A stretch of 64,000 nucleotides of DNA from CBDCFV01 sp965261795 (GTDB taxonomy: Bacteria > Chloroflexota > Dehalococcoidia > Lucifugimonadales > UBA3495), in NCBI GenBank assembly GCA_965261795.1, contig OZ253476.1:3782001-3846000 (forward strand), in the 5' to 3' direction. The translations under genes were made by a program, and so were the position numbers. Of this stretch, positions 16,092-24,186 are shown piece after piece; position 1 is the stretch's first letter; each line of letters starts with the position of its first letter. The notes beneath the pieces were generated by a model. It was not told where the DNA came from, made no database searches, and worked only from the letters and a program-made list of their open reading frames with translations.

Positions 16092-17909
16092 GTGACTAGC
16101 AAACAGACATCACGTGATCGTTATGACCACGTTCTTCCTTTTATCGAAGAGTATGCCCGCGAATACTATGGCGAAAATCTCGACCGTGGATTTCGTCATT
16201 GGGCATTCGCTACCATTTTCACGGCCGGTCACGACATCCAAGGCGGAGACATCGTCGATTACACAGCGATCGACGGGTCGGATGACTTTGAAATAGACGG
16301 ATACTATATACCCGAAATGGATGACGATTCAGTTGTCAATATTTTTCAAAGCAAGCACCGGCAACCGGGGCAGAATATGGGCCCGGCTGAATTAGCGGCT
16401 TTTTTGAATGCGCCGAAACGAATTCTGAATGCGAACGAAGTTGCGGCATGTCGCAACGAAGAGACGAAGGCGTTACATGACAGAATAATGGCGATGCTAC
16501 GGCAGAGGAATACAAGGTGCTCAATCAATTTGATATGGGCAACCAGCGGTACTTTAACACCAGCGGCTCGGAGGCATGTCAAGGAAAATCGTTCCTGGTC
16601 GATTACAACAGAGGTTGATGGCAATTCTATCGAGCTGAACGTTACGTTGGAATGCTGGGACCTTGCTGACCTCCATGCGCAACACCGCATACAACAAGAG
16701 AGCGATGACACATTTTCAAAATGTGACTACACATTCACTATTGAGCAGGGTTCATATCACCAAACAGGAACGGATGCGCACTACCGCACGCTATCCATGA
16801 CGGTTCCCGTTAAGGAAATCATCGATGTATTCGCACGTCACAACTACAGGGTTTTTCGTTTAAATCCTCGAGGGCCATTGGGTAACAAAGTAAATGCGGG
16901 AATACGGAATACCCTACTTGATGAAACAGAGCGGCAGCGTTTTCATTTGCTGAACAACGGCATAACCGCTATTTGCTTCTCTTGGCAAATCGACGGGAAT
17001 CAATTACACGTACAGGACTTCCAGATCATTAACGGTTGTCAAACCACCATAACCTTGTGGAGTGTTAGGGCTGCCGTACAGGACGATCCCGGTGTGCTGG
17101 TTATGGTGAAGCTCACGGAATGCCCCGAGCACTTTGCGGCCAGAATCGCCAGCACTACTAACACCCAAGCAGCTTTGCGAGCCGAAGACTTTACCTCCAA
17201 CGAGTCTGTACAAATCCGTATGCAAGATCAATTCGCCAAGACGACTCCCCCTTGGTTCTATGAGATAAAAAGAGGGGAGTGGTCGAAGATGATGGGTGGC
17301 GTAGCGGAGAAGGGAAAATTCAGGGACTCGGCAGGAGGATACCGTAAATTAAATAGCAAAGAGGTTGCACAAGCCGTAGTTGCCTTCGCTGGTTACCCCG
17401 CGGAGGCAAAAGATAAGATACGCAATTTCTTAAACAAAGAAAGCGTATCTTCGATTGCCCGTGAAAGCGAGTTCAGCTACGCCAAAATTTATTCCAACAG
17501 CCTTACCGCAGATCAGCTTCTTTTGCCGGCTGTTGTTCAAAGAAAGGTATGGCGACAAGTTGTTACCGATAAGGCAACAGATGCATGGCTAGAATATGCT
17601 AGATTCCATATAGTTTGGCTCGTGGGAGAACTTTTGCGCGAGCACTATCATGTCACGGGAACTCTTTTCCCGTCCAACAGGGCGTCCAAGCTCGCAGCCA
17701 CTCTGGATGAGTGGTTCCCGCCCATATATCCCGTCGCGGTAGCCGCGATTAGGAACGCTTTGACCGATTCCAGGGCACGCGGACAGTTTACCGGGTACCG
17801 GGAATTCTTCAGGATCCCGGCGAATCATCGAGCCATCGAGTCGAATGTGCATGGTGCTCTTCAGATGGCGGCAACTTTTGGCAATCCTACGGCCAATCTT
17901 CCGGGGTAA
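16092..17909 (+). CDS. AIPR (abortive infection phage resistance) protein with nuclease-like N-terminus
   Basis: A 605-residue protein of the AIPR family. The core shows FRLNPRGPLGNKVNAGIRNTL, HLLNNGITAICF and DFQIINGCQTTITLW, the most conserved AIPR motifs. The N-terminal 120 residues resemble an Mrr-like restriction fold, with EIDGYY (D69) and FQSKH (Q86/K88) as a possible D...QxK catalytic set. Family members act in abortive infection or are linked to restriction systems. Start is GTG at 16092 with AAGGGG upstream. GC is lower than in the metabolic genes, which suggests transfer. It converges on a PmeII-like gene 46 bp away. A stand-alone effector role is inference. Confidence 0.88.
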   Translation: MTSKQTSRDRYDHVLPFIEEYAREYYGENLDRGFRHWAFATIFTAGHDIQGGDIVDYTAIDGSDDFEIDGYYIPEMDDDSVVNIFQSKHRQPGQNMGPAELAAFLNAPKRILNANEVAACRNEETKALHDRIMAMLRQRNTRCSINLIWATSGTLTPAARRHVKENRSWSITTEVDGNSIELNVTLECWDLADLHAQHRIQQESDDTFSKCDYTFTIEQGSYHQTGTDAHYRTLSMTVPVKEIIDVFARHNYRVFRLNPRGPLGNKVNAGIRNTLLDETERQRFHLLNNGITAICFSWQIDGNQLHVQDFQIINGCQTTITLWSVRAAVQDDPGVLVMVKLTECPEHFAARIASTTNTQAALRAEDFTSNESVQIRMQDQFAKTTPPWFYEIKRGEWSKMMGGVAEKGKFRDSAGGYRKLNSKEVAQAVVAFAGYPAEAKDKIRNFLNKESVSSIARESEFSYAKIYSNSLTADQLLLPAVVQRKVWRQVVTDKATDAWLEYARFHIVWLVGELLREHYHVTGTLFPSNRASKLAATLDEWFPPIYPVAVAAIRNALTDSRARGQFTGYREFFRIPANHRAIESNVHGALQMAATFGNPTANLPG

Positions 17910-17955
17910 TACGAAATAAGACCTTTGGTCGTAGGCCAGAGGCTAGGTCGCCACT

Positions 17956-18693
17956 TCAAGCAGGTGACCCGACTGACGAAAGGTAAACAGTGACTTTTTT
18001 CCAGTCGATGCGCCCAGATTCGTCACAGAATTGATTGGAAAACTCCAAGGACAGCCGATTTACAGCGCCAGCGAACTCTGGCGTCTGCTTAAGAGTACTG
18101 CCCATGAAAGCTTGTCTCAACCGCGCAGTAATCCGGGTGTATAACTCGTCGTCGCCGGAAACCAATTTCCAAAAGTCTTGTCCAGAATATATAGAGTAAT
18201 CATCGGCTTCTATGACCGGCTCGTTTCCATAGCAGCAGGCCACGACCGGGACAATTTTGGCAAGAGGATTGTGACTCTGAACATCGGCGGCGGCGCAATA
18301 CAGACAGTCTTCAACCTCAAGGATTTCGTTTCCCGCGTCATAGGCCGGTGACGGAACCAGGGCGACTATGTACCAACAGCCGTTACAGGCGAACTCAAAG
18401 CTGATCCCCTTCCGTTCCGACTTCCTGCCACCATAGGTTAGCTCGACAGCCCTAATCGCCAAGTCTTCCAACAAAACCTCGATTTCACTGGATACCCACG
18501 TTTCGATCTGCTTGCTCAGCAGCTTTTTGATCAAATCGCCTGCTGGCTCATCGCCCATTTGCGACGACAGGTATGGGTTTTCGCTACGCAACAAGTCCTG
18601 AAGGCTCATCCCAGGAAAGAAGGCCGCCAATTCAGCATAGACGTTCCTAAAGCTTGTCCTAACCAAGGAATCCATCTCATCATCGGTAATCAA
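17956..18693 (-). CDS. PmeII-family restriction endonuclease-like protein, catalytic motif degenerate
   Basis: A 245-residue protein. Recognisable PmeII-family features are SENPYLSSQ near residue 38, YGGRKSERKGISFEFACNG (about 86-104), ACCYGNEP, YSGQDFWKLVSGDDELYTRI and FSNQFCDESGRIDWKKV at the end. In the family as I recall it, the middle motif reads GIDLEF followed by a lysine-containing KSGPNW strand; here it is GISFEF and VALVPSPAYDAG, so the acidic residue and the lysine are both missing. Start TTG at 18693 follows GAGGTG. No cognate methylase is adjacent. Likely an inactivated or repurposed enzyme; the family call is by memory of the pattern. Confidence 0.7.
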   Translation of the reverse strand: MITDDEMDSLVRTSFRNVYAELAAFFPGMSLQDLLRSENPYLSSQMGDEPAGDLIKKLLSKQIETWVSSEIEVLLEDLAIRAVELTYGGRKSERKGISFEFACNGCWYIVALVPSPAYDAGNEILEVEDCLYCAAADVQSHNPLAKIVPVVACCYGNEPVIEADDYSIYSGQDFWKLVSGDDELYTRITARLRQAFMGSTLKQTPEFAGAVNRLSLEFSNQFCDESGRIDWKKVTVYLSSVGSPA

Positions 18694-18939
18694 AACTACA
18701 CCTCGTCCCCATTCGTCATTAGACGGATGGGGACGAATCTTAACAGGGACCGAAGGCGAGTGCTATCGGCGGATGTCTCATGGCAGGGTTCCGTTTTAGG
18801 AGGTCTGGCCAAATGACCACAGTCCGGTGGATTCCCGCCTTCGCGGGAATAACGGTTGGGGGTGGGAATGAAACCACCTGAATTGCAACGGTGCCCGATG
18901 GTCCACAGTCATGGCAGCGTGATTCTCCTGTGGGGTATT

Positions 18940-19209
18940 ATGTATATATTGCATAACAGCCACCGGCACGGAGCGGCCGATGCCACAACAACATACCTAC
19001 AGGATTACGTCGCTGACGCGCGTGAGTATTTATAGGTTTCCGCCCGCGAGCTTGGCGCCGGCGATGACAGGCATGGCGCCGAGAAATTATATGGCGCGGC
19101 TTGTTCGGCGATAGAAGAGGACTATGACATCGCAGGGGACCGTCCTATTGTGAACGAATTCATCGACAAGGTCTTGGAGTTGGTGGAGCCCACAGTGTCT
19201 CAAAGCTAA
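18940..19209 (+). pseudogene. PaREP1/HEPN-like small gene with in-frame TAG
   Basis: Reading from ATG 18940 gives about 90 codons in one frame: LQDYVADAREYL, then TAG at 19033-19035, then VSARELGAGDDRHGAEKLYGAACSAIEED and a C-terminal helix ending with TAA at 19207-19209. The helical AREYL...AxEKLYGAAxxAI pattern resembles PaREP1/HEPN-type helical proteins, which are also present at 35168 and 42288. The stop separates helix 1 from helix 2, so the gene is probably dead. It is too short and broken for a firm family call. Confidence 0.55.
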
Positions 19210-19238
19210 CCCTTTCGCTCACCTGAAGGAGTGGTTTA

Positions 19239-19475
19239 GTGACCACCGTAGATAATGTTGAATCCCGATTGGGCAGGATTGAAGGGGCGTATGAGCATGT
19301 AGCTACGAAGGCGGACATCGAGCGGTTGGATGGCAAGATAGACAGGCTGGAGGCCAATCTGGAAGCCAAGATTGATGGGTTGCAAAACCGGCTGTTAATC
19401 CAGTTTACAGGTATTGCGATCGGAACTGTGGTAGCGACGGTAGGCTTAACCAAGCTTCTGACGTTAGTAGGGTGA
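19239..19475 (+). CDS. Small coiled-coil protein with C-terminal membrane helix
   Basis: A 78-residue protein from GTG 19239, with GGAG nine bases upstream. Residues about 1-48 form a heptad coiled coil (HVATKADIERLDGKIDRLEA), followed by LLIQFTGIAIGTVVATVGL, a membrane helix. This layout is common in small bacterial proteins of unknown role (hemolysin XhlA-like or bdr-like in appearance). Intact and with a good ribosome site, so probably expressed. It follows the broken PaREP1-like gene by 29 bp. Confidence 0.65.
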   Translation: MTTVDNVESRLGRIEGAYEHVATKADIERLDGKIDRLEANLEAKIDGLQNRLLIQFTGIAIGTVVATVGLTKLLTLVG

Positions 19476-19496
19476 CCAGAAGAATTGGTTTGGACA

Positions 19497-19543
19497 TTGC
19501 GCCAACATCGGGACTCAGGCTGGGCTGGGGCGGCAGGTTGTAA
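19497..19543 (+). pseudogene. Remnant of a retropepsin-like gene 3' end
   Basis: The codons PTSGLRLGWGGRL-stop match the C-terminus of the aspartic-protease-like gene at 21248-21619 (PTQGLRLGWGGRL-stop), with high DNA identity. Nothing of the rest of the gene remains, so this is a fragment left by rearrangement. Confidence 0.6.
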
Positions 19544-19596
19544 CAACTCTCTACGAGACTGACGGAGACGAATGCGCCACCCTCCGCGGCGGGGTG

Positions 19597-19849
19597 CTGA
19601 CAAGGGTATGTAAAATTGAGATTATAGCTACGAACCGGCCCCACCGCCCCTGGATTCCGGCCTACGCCGGAATGACGGAATGGGCCCGCCTGGATTCCGG
19701 CCTACGCCGGAATGACGGAATGGGCCCGATACGGAATGGGCCCGATAGTGAGCATTTGGGAGCGGTTTTGTATTTGAGCAAGCCTACCCTACTATGCGGT
19801 CTCACGTTCAACTGCGTAAAGTCCCAAATGAAATACATACCCCTGTCAG
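19597..19849. mobile_element. Small non-autonomous element A1
   Basis: 253 bp, bounded by CTGACAAGGGTATGTA at the left and the near complement TACATACCCCTGTCAG at the right. A 15-bp direct repeat CTCCGCGGCGGGGTG flanks it (19582-19596 and 19850-19864). Inside are two hairpin units of the variant ATTCCGGC-CTAC-GCCGGAAT, spaced by GGAATGGGCCCG. No coding capacity. Copies A2 (20642-21097) and A3 (55548-55760) share ends and body. Confidence 0.85.
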
Positions 19850-19905
19850 CTCCGCGGCGGGGTGGCGGCCAAGGCCAGGAGGCCGGCGATGACGAGGGAG
19901 AGAGC
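19850..19905 (-). pseudogene. Fragment of an MFS transporter 3' end
   Basis: On the minus strand the codons IAGLLALAATPPR resemble the C-terminus of the MFS gene at 21694 (FAGLLALAATPPRRAA). Only about 50 bases align. Element A1 sits at the 3' side of this fragment. Confidence 0.5.
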
Positions 19906-20070
19906 TTAGCATATGTGATTTCCGTTCTTGAGGCTGTGTTTGGTGGGCTGGGAGTGGATTCAGGTACAGTGTAGAATGGGGCTAAGTTGACATTATCACA
20001 ACTAGAACCTTGCAATATCCGAGAGTCTGCTTGTTGCAGTTAGCGGGGAAAAGCCGCAGTGGGTGCATGT

Positions 20071-20298
20071 ATGACGTACACTTTTGATGTTTCTTTGCAG
20101 AAAGAGGATGACGGGCGGTGGAGCGCGTGGATTGATTCTTTGCCCGGTTGCGCTACGTGGGGATACACTGAAGAGGACGCACTGAAAAACCTCCATGAAG
20201 CAGCCGCATTGTACTTGGAAGATATGATTGCGTGCGGCGAAACCATCCCAGTCAGAGTCACATCCGGCAGCGGCAGGCAAGTAGAAGTTGCTGCATGA
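20071..20298 (+). CDS. hicB: HicB-like antitoxin 2
   Basis: A 75-residue HicB protein: MTYTFDVSLQKEDDGRWSAW, SLPGCATWGYTEEDALKNL, YLEDMIACGETIP. An in-frame GTG at 20059 adds four residues, but ATG 20071 matches the family start. It is a diverged relative of the HicB at 11249. It overlaps hicA by 4 bp. It is expected to bind the toxin and block it. Confidence 0.9.
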   Translation: MTYTFDVSLQKEDDGRWSAWIDSLPGCATWGYTEEDALKNLHEAAALYLEDMIACGETIPVRVTSGSGRQVEVAA

Positions 20299-20549
20299 CG
20301 GTTCCTTCCGGTTTAGTCCATCGTCTCCGCAATACTCCGGTCCGTCAGTGGGTTGTAGCGTTGGAGCGAGCAGGTTTTCGTTTACAACGCAGTAAGGGAA
20401 GCCATCGGATTTATCGTCACGAAGACGGTAGGCGCGCTGTGCTCTCTTTCCATCGTGGCAGCGATACATTGCCAGTAGGAACACTGCACCAAATTTTACA
20501 ATCTACCCGATGGACTGAGGATGACGCTCAAAGGTTAGGCTTCTTTTAG
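20295..20549 (+). CDS. hicA: HicA-like toxin 2 (mRNA interferase)
   Basis: An 84-residue HicA protein. KGSHRIYRHEDGRRAVLSFH contains the GSH catalytic His motif, and LPVGTLHQILQSTRWTEDDAQRLG is the conserved C-terminal half. ATG overlaps the hicB stop (ATGA). The gene is intact. A strong hairpin terminator follows at 20577. This second hicBA module lies between two element A copies. Confidence 0.91.
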   Translation: MTVPSGLVHRLRNTPVRQWVVALERAGFRLQRSKGSHRIYRHEDGRRAVLSFHRGSDTLPVGTLHQILQSTRWTEDDAQRLGFF

Positions 20550-20576
20550 GTACCCAGCGGCCTTACTTTGACATGG

Positions 20577-20608
20577 ACGCCCCGGCTTCTTCACACCGGG
20601 GCGTTTTC
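20577..20608 (+). terminator. Rho-independent terminator after hicBA 2
   Basis: Stem ACGCCCCGG (20577-20585) pairs with CCGGGGCGT (20596-20604), loop CTTCTTCACA, then TTTCATT. It lies 28 bases after the hicA stop. Confidence 0.8.
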
Positions 20609-20641
20609 ATTCCAGCCTGTATGAGTCACCCTCCCCGGCGG

Positions 20642-21097
20642 CTGACAAGGGTATGTAAAATTGAGATTATAGCTACGAACCGGCCCCACCGCCCCTGGAT
20701 TCCGGCCTACGCCGGAATGACGGAATGGGCCCGCCTGGATTCCGGCCTACGCCGGAATGACGGAATGGGCCCGCTTGGATTCCGGCCTGCGCCGGAATGA
20801 CGGAATGGGCCCGCCTGGATTCCGGCCTGCGCCGGAATGACGGAATGGGCCCGCTTGGATTCCGGCCTACGCCGGAATGACGGAATGGGCCCGCCTGGAT
20901 TCCGGCCTACGCCGGAATGACGGAATGGGCCCGCCTGGATTCCGGCCTACGCCGGAATGACGGAATGGGCCCGCCTGGATTCCGGCCTGCGCCGGAATGA
21001 CGGATGGGAGCGGTTTTGTATTTGAGCAAGCCTACCCTACTATGCGGTCCCACGTTCAACTGCGTAAAGTCCTAAATGAAATACATACCCTTGTCAC
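20642..21097. mobile_element. Small non-autonomous element A2 with expanded inner array
   Basis: 456 bp, with the same left end as A1 (CTGACAAGGGTATGTA) and right end TACATACCCTTGTCA. The body is the same, but the inner hairpin unit is repeated eight times with a period of about 40 bp (ATTCCGGC-CTAC or CTGC-GCCGGAAT, then GACGGAATGGGCCCG). Flanks CTCCCCGGCGG and CTCCGCAGCGG match in nine of eleven bases. Confidence 0.85.
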
Positions 21098-21160
21098 TCT
21101 CCGCAGCGGGGTGGCGGCCAAGGCCAGGAGGCCGGCGAGGAGCACGCCGGATAGGAATGA
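21098..21160 (-). pseudogene. Second fragment of an MFS transporter 3' end
   Basis: On the minus strand the codons SGVLLAGLLALAATPLRR match GVLFAGLLALAATPPRR at the end of the MFS protein encoded at 21694-23094. It sits directly beside the right end of element A2, as the similar fragment does for A1. Confidence 0.6.
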
Positions 21161-21247
21161 TTGGCTACTGCCTTGACTAAGCGATCGCACCGCCCCTGGG
21201 GGAGGCTGTGCTATAGTTGGATGAAAATCGCAGGAAGCGGAGCGGCA

Positions 21248-21619
21248 ATGGGTACTTTCAGCATTAGAGTCCAGGTTGGGCATCCTTCCGGCGGAGACAT
21301 GGAGTCCGTCGAGGCAATGGTTGATACGGGGGCATCGGACTCGGTGTTTCCCGCCTCTCTGCTCTCATGGTTGCATATCGAACCGGAAGGACAGATCAAC
21401 TGCGAGTACGCTAACGGCGAACGCGAAGAGCTGGGTTATGGCGCTGCCCGACTTCGCATCGGCGAACGCTCCAACATCTGTCCAGTGGTTTTCGGAGCCG
21501 AGGGACAGTTCTTGGCGGGGGCGACCACATTGGAATTTTTCAAGCTGGCAGTGGACCCGGTGCGGCAAGAACTGATACCAACACAAGGGCTCAGGCTGGG
21601 CTGGGGCGGTAGGTTGTAA
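21248..21619 (+). CDS. Retropepsin-like aspartic protease family protein
   Basis: A 123-residue single-domain protein from ATG 21248, with GGAG upstream. VEAMVDTGASDSVFP carries the DTGAS active-site motif of clan AA proteases, followed by the flap region and GATTLEFFKLAVDP with a hydrophobic-hydrophobic-Gly-like second motif. It would act as a homodimer. Bacterial members of this type are mostly uncharacterised. A 3' remnant of a paralogue sits at 19497. Start at 21161 would add 29 unrelated residues. Confidence 0.82.
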   Translation: MGTFSIRVQVGHPSGGDMESVEAMVDTGASDSVFPASLLSWLHIEPEGQINCEYANGEREELGYGAARLRIGERSNICPVVFGAEGQFLAGATTLEFFKLAVDPVRQELIPTQGLRLGWGGRL

Positions 21620-21693
21620 GAACAGCAAAGCAGTGGATTCCCGTCTTCGCGGGAATGACCTGCTGAGTAGTACGCCAAGTTTTGAGAGAGTCT

Positions 21694-23094
21694 CTAAGCC
21701 GCCCGCCTCGGGGGCGTTGCCGCCAGGGCCAGGAGACCGGCGAAGAGTACGCCGATGCCGAAGAACCAGAAGGGGAGGCGGTAGCTGTCGGTGTAGTCGA
21801 ACATGAAGCCGGCTATGACCGGGCCCATTGCTTGGCCGCTGACTTGGGCGGCCAAGGTCACGCCCCGAATACTGCCGAGGTGCTGGCGTCCGTAGTAATC
21901 AGCCCAAGTAAGCCGCACCAGCAGGTGTAGGCCTCCTACAGCGAAGCCCATCAGGCTAGAGGTGGCCATGGCTGAGACGAAGGTGGAACTTACGGAGATG
22001 CCAAGAGCGCCGGCGGCGATGAGAAGCGCCGTTGCAGCCAGCAGGAACCGCACCGGGACCCGCCGGACCAGGGCCGACCAGAAGAGGCCGCCGGGAATCT
22101 GGGCGAAGGCGTAGATGCTGGCGGTAAGGGCGGCCAGAGGCGCGGCGATGCCTTGATTGATGAAGTGGGGGACTTGGTGGAGGCTGATGCCGCCTTGGGA
22201 CATGTAGTTCATGGCGGCGAAGCCGCACACCAGCCAGAAGGCACGAGTGTGCAACGCCTCGGCGAGGGTGAGGTTGGTCTCGACGGCGTTGAGGTTGGCG
22301 CTGCCGGAAGCGGCAGCAGCGCCCGTATCGGGGTTGGGATTGGCACCGCCGGAAGGAGAGGCGTTGGGGTTAGTGTTGCCGGAAGGTGCGGCGGTATCGG
22401 CGCCTCTGGAAGCAGAAGCGGTCTCGGACTCCGGCGGTCTTTTGGGGGCCGGGTCCGGCTCCAGTCCCAGGTCTTCAGGCCGACGGGCTATGAACAGCAG
22501 GCACGGGATGACTCCGACGGCCAAGCAAAGCAGTCCGATAGCGGCCCATGACGTGCGCCAACCCCAGCCGATGATAATGAACTGGGCCACCAAGGGCATG
22601 ACCGACAGGCCCGCGCCCTTGGCGACGGTGTCCACCGCCAAGCCCAGGGGCCGCCGGCGGATGAACCAGTTGCTTATGGCGGTGGGAATGCCCAGCTCCA
22701 AGGGGCCGGAGAAGGTCATCCTGCCGGGGACGTACAAGCAATAGAACATCCAGGGAAGGGTGATGAAGGCCAAGCCGACGGCACAAATACCGGTTATGAC
22801 CGATGATGCCGCAATCAGCACGCCCGCACCGTAGCGGTCCACCCACCGGCCGATAAGCGGCGCGGTGACCACGGCGCACAGGCCGCCCAAGCTTACCGCA
22901 CCGGAGAACAAGCCCCTCGACCAGCCCAGGTCGGTTGTCATGGGCACGACGAACACCGACAGGACGGCCACGGCCATGACGGCGCGGGTGGAGAAGCTGA
23001 CGAGTACGGTGTTGGCGACGATTACCCAGCCGTAGTAGAAGGGGAGCCGGTCGGCCAGCCGACGCCGCCAGTGGGTCTCGCCCAGGCTATCCAA
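21694..23094 (-). CDS. MFS transporter, monocarboxylate/OFA-like
   Basis: A 466-residue transporter with twelve predicted helices. PFYYGWVIVANTVLVSFSTR and PLIGRWVDRYGAG (motif A) fit the monocarboxylate/oxalate-formate antiporter-like group. The cytoplasmic loop between helices 6 and 7 (about residues 214-276) is an unusual low-complexity tract rich in Ser, Pro, Asn, Gly and Ala with repeated NPNASPSGG/NPNPDTGAAA units. It ends FAGLLALAATPPRRAA; pieces of this end occur at 19850 and 21098. Substrate unknown. Confidence 0.88.
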   Translation of the reverse strand: MDSLGETHWRRRLADRLPFYYGWVIVANTVLVSFSTRAVMAVAVLSVFVVPMTTDLGWSRGLFSGAVSLGGLCAVVTAPLIGRWVDRYGAGVLIAASSVITGICAVGLAFITLPWMFYCLYVPGRMTFSGPLELGIPTAISNWFIRRRPLGLAVDTVAKGAGLSVMPLVAQFIIIGWGWRTSWAAIGLLCLAVGVIPCLLFIARRPEDLGLEPDPAPKRPPESETASASRGADTAAPSGNTNPNASPSGGANPNPDTGAAAASGSANLNAVETNLTLAEALHTRAFWLVCGFAAMNYMSQGGISLHQVPHFINQGIAAPLAALTASIYAFAQIPGGLFWSALVRRVPVRFLLAATALLIAAGALGISVSSTFVSAMATSSLMGFAVGGLHLLVRLTWADYYGRQHLGSIRGVTLAAQVSGQAMGPVIAGFMFDYTDSYRLPFWFFGIGVLFAGLLALAATPPRRAA

Positions 23095-23594
23095 GGGACG
23101 GTGTTTTGCGGCGATTTGGCTGGGTCATGGCGGGGTGTTTCGACTCTCGATGGGTGTGGAAAATCAAGGGGCAACCACAAGGGTTGCCCCTACACCGGGC
23201 GTGATATTGTTCCGCAAGGGCAATCGTTGTGGTTGCCCAAGGCCGTGGATTCCCGCCCCCGCCTGCGCGGGGGTGACGTTCCTGCGCGGGGGTGACGTTC
23301 CTGCGCGAGAATGACGGAGCGGACAGTCCGCCGAGTACGGGGTGGGTTGCCCCCGAGTACGGGACGGGTTGCCGACATCATGCACCAGCCCCTTCACGAT
23401 GTTCAAGTTGCCGTCGAGTACGGGGCGGGTTGCCCGCTGAGTACGGGGTGGTTGCCGTCGAGTACGGGGCGGGTTGCCCGCTGAGTACGGGGTGGTTGCC
23501 GTCGAGTACGGGGCGGGTTGCCCGCTGAGTACGGGGTGGTTGCCGTCGAGTACGGGGCGGGTTGCCCGCTGAGTTTTGAGATAATCTCTAAGGC
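23095..23594. repeat. Gene-free stretch: palindromic repeats and a 44-bp tandem array
   Basis: Contains ATTCCCGC-type units around 23248-23320, then a tandem array at about 23402-23575 with period 44 bp (unit begins GCCGTCGAGTACGGGGCGGG and continues TTGCCCGCTGAGTACGGGGT). About four copies, nearly identical. An isolated related GAGTACGGGACGGGTTGCC stretch lies at 23355. No gene is seen. Confidence 0.85.
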
Positions 23595-24038
23595 CTAGTA
23601 GTGGCGCAACTCCACGACGTTGTTGTCCGGATCGTAGATGTAAAGGGAAATGCCGTCGCCGTGGGAACCCCAGCGCTTGCCAGGCCCGGCTTGGATGTCC
23701 ACTCCCATGGCTTCGAACTTGGCCTTGAGCTCTTCCATGTCGGTCTCTTCAATGACCATGCAGTAGTGGTCCTGGTTCTTCACGCCTTCCCTGCCAATCG
23801 TTTCCTGGTCGGAGGCGAAGAAGTCGATGATAGTGTCGGGGTTGAGGCGGGCCGAAGGGAACCGGACCTCGCCGGCCTTCCACTGGTCCACCCGCTCGGG
23901 CTGGAGGCCGAGCACCTCGACGTAGAACTTCATCGAGGCCTCAACGTCCTTAACGCGAAGGACGATGTGGTCCATCTCGGTAATCTTGACCAAGGGCTGC
24001 GACTGGACGGCGGCGGTCTCCTGTGTCTGAGTAGCCAT
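23595..24038 (-). CDS. VOC-family (glyoxalase/dioxygenase-like) protein
   Basis: 147 residues from ATG 24038, which has GGGAGG upstream; the longer frame to 24134 lacks such a site. EMDHIVLRVKDVEASMKFYVEVLGL is the first beta-alpha-beta module, with His in the metal position. DHYCMVIEETDMEELKAKFE and GISLYIYDPDNNVVELRHY are the second, with Glu as ligand near the end. VOC enzymes bind a divalent metal and act on small oxidised substrates (lyases, dioxygenases, resistance proteins). The exact reaction is not readable. Confidence 0.88.
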   Translation of the reverse strand: MATQTQETAAVQSQPLVKITEMDHIVLRVKDVEASMKFYVEVLGLQPERVDQWKAGEVRFPSARLNPDTIIDFFASDQETIGREGVKNQDHYCMVIEETDMEELKAKFEAMGVDIQAGPGKRWGSHGDGISLYIYDPDNNVVELRHY

Positions 24039-24186
24039 GCTAAGCCTCCCACGAATTCGTTGATGAGTTGGAATGAAACTCTCTATGGACCTGTAGTGAT
24101 GGGCATTGTACTTATATTGACGTGAAGGGGTCAATGCCCGCCGGACTTATGCAACCGGTCAAGGGCAGCCGTAATGATGGAGCAGG

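Noticed and set aside
23402..23575. CRISPR array at the 44-bp tandem repeat.
   Set aside because: The units are continuous and nearly identical over their whole length, with no unique spacers and no cas genes in the window.
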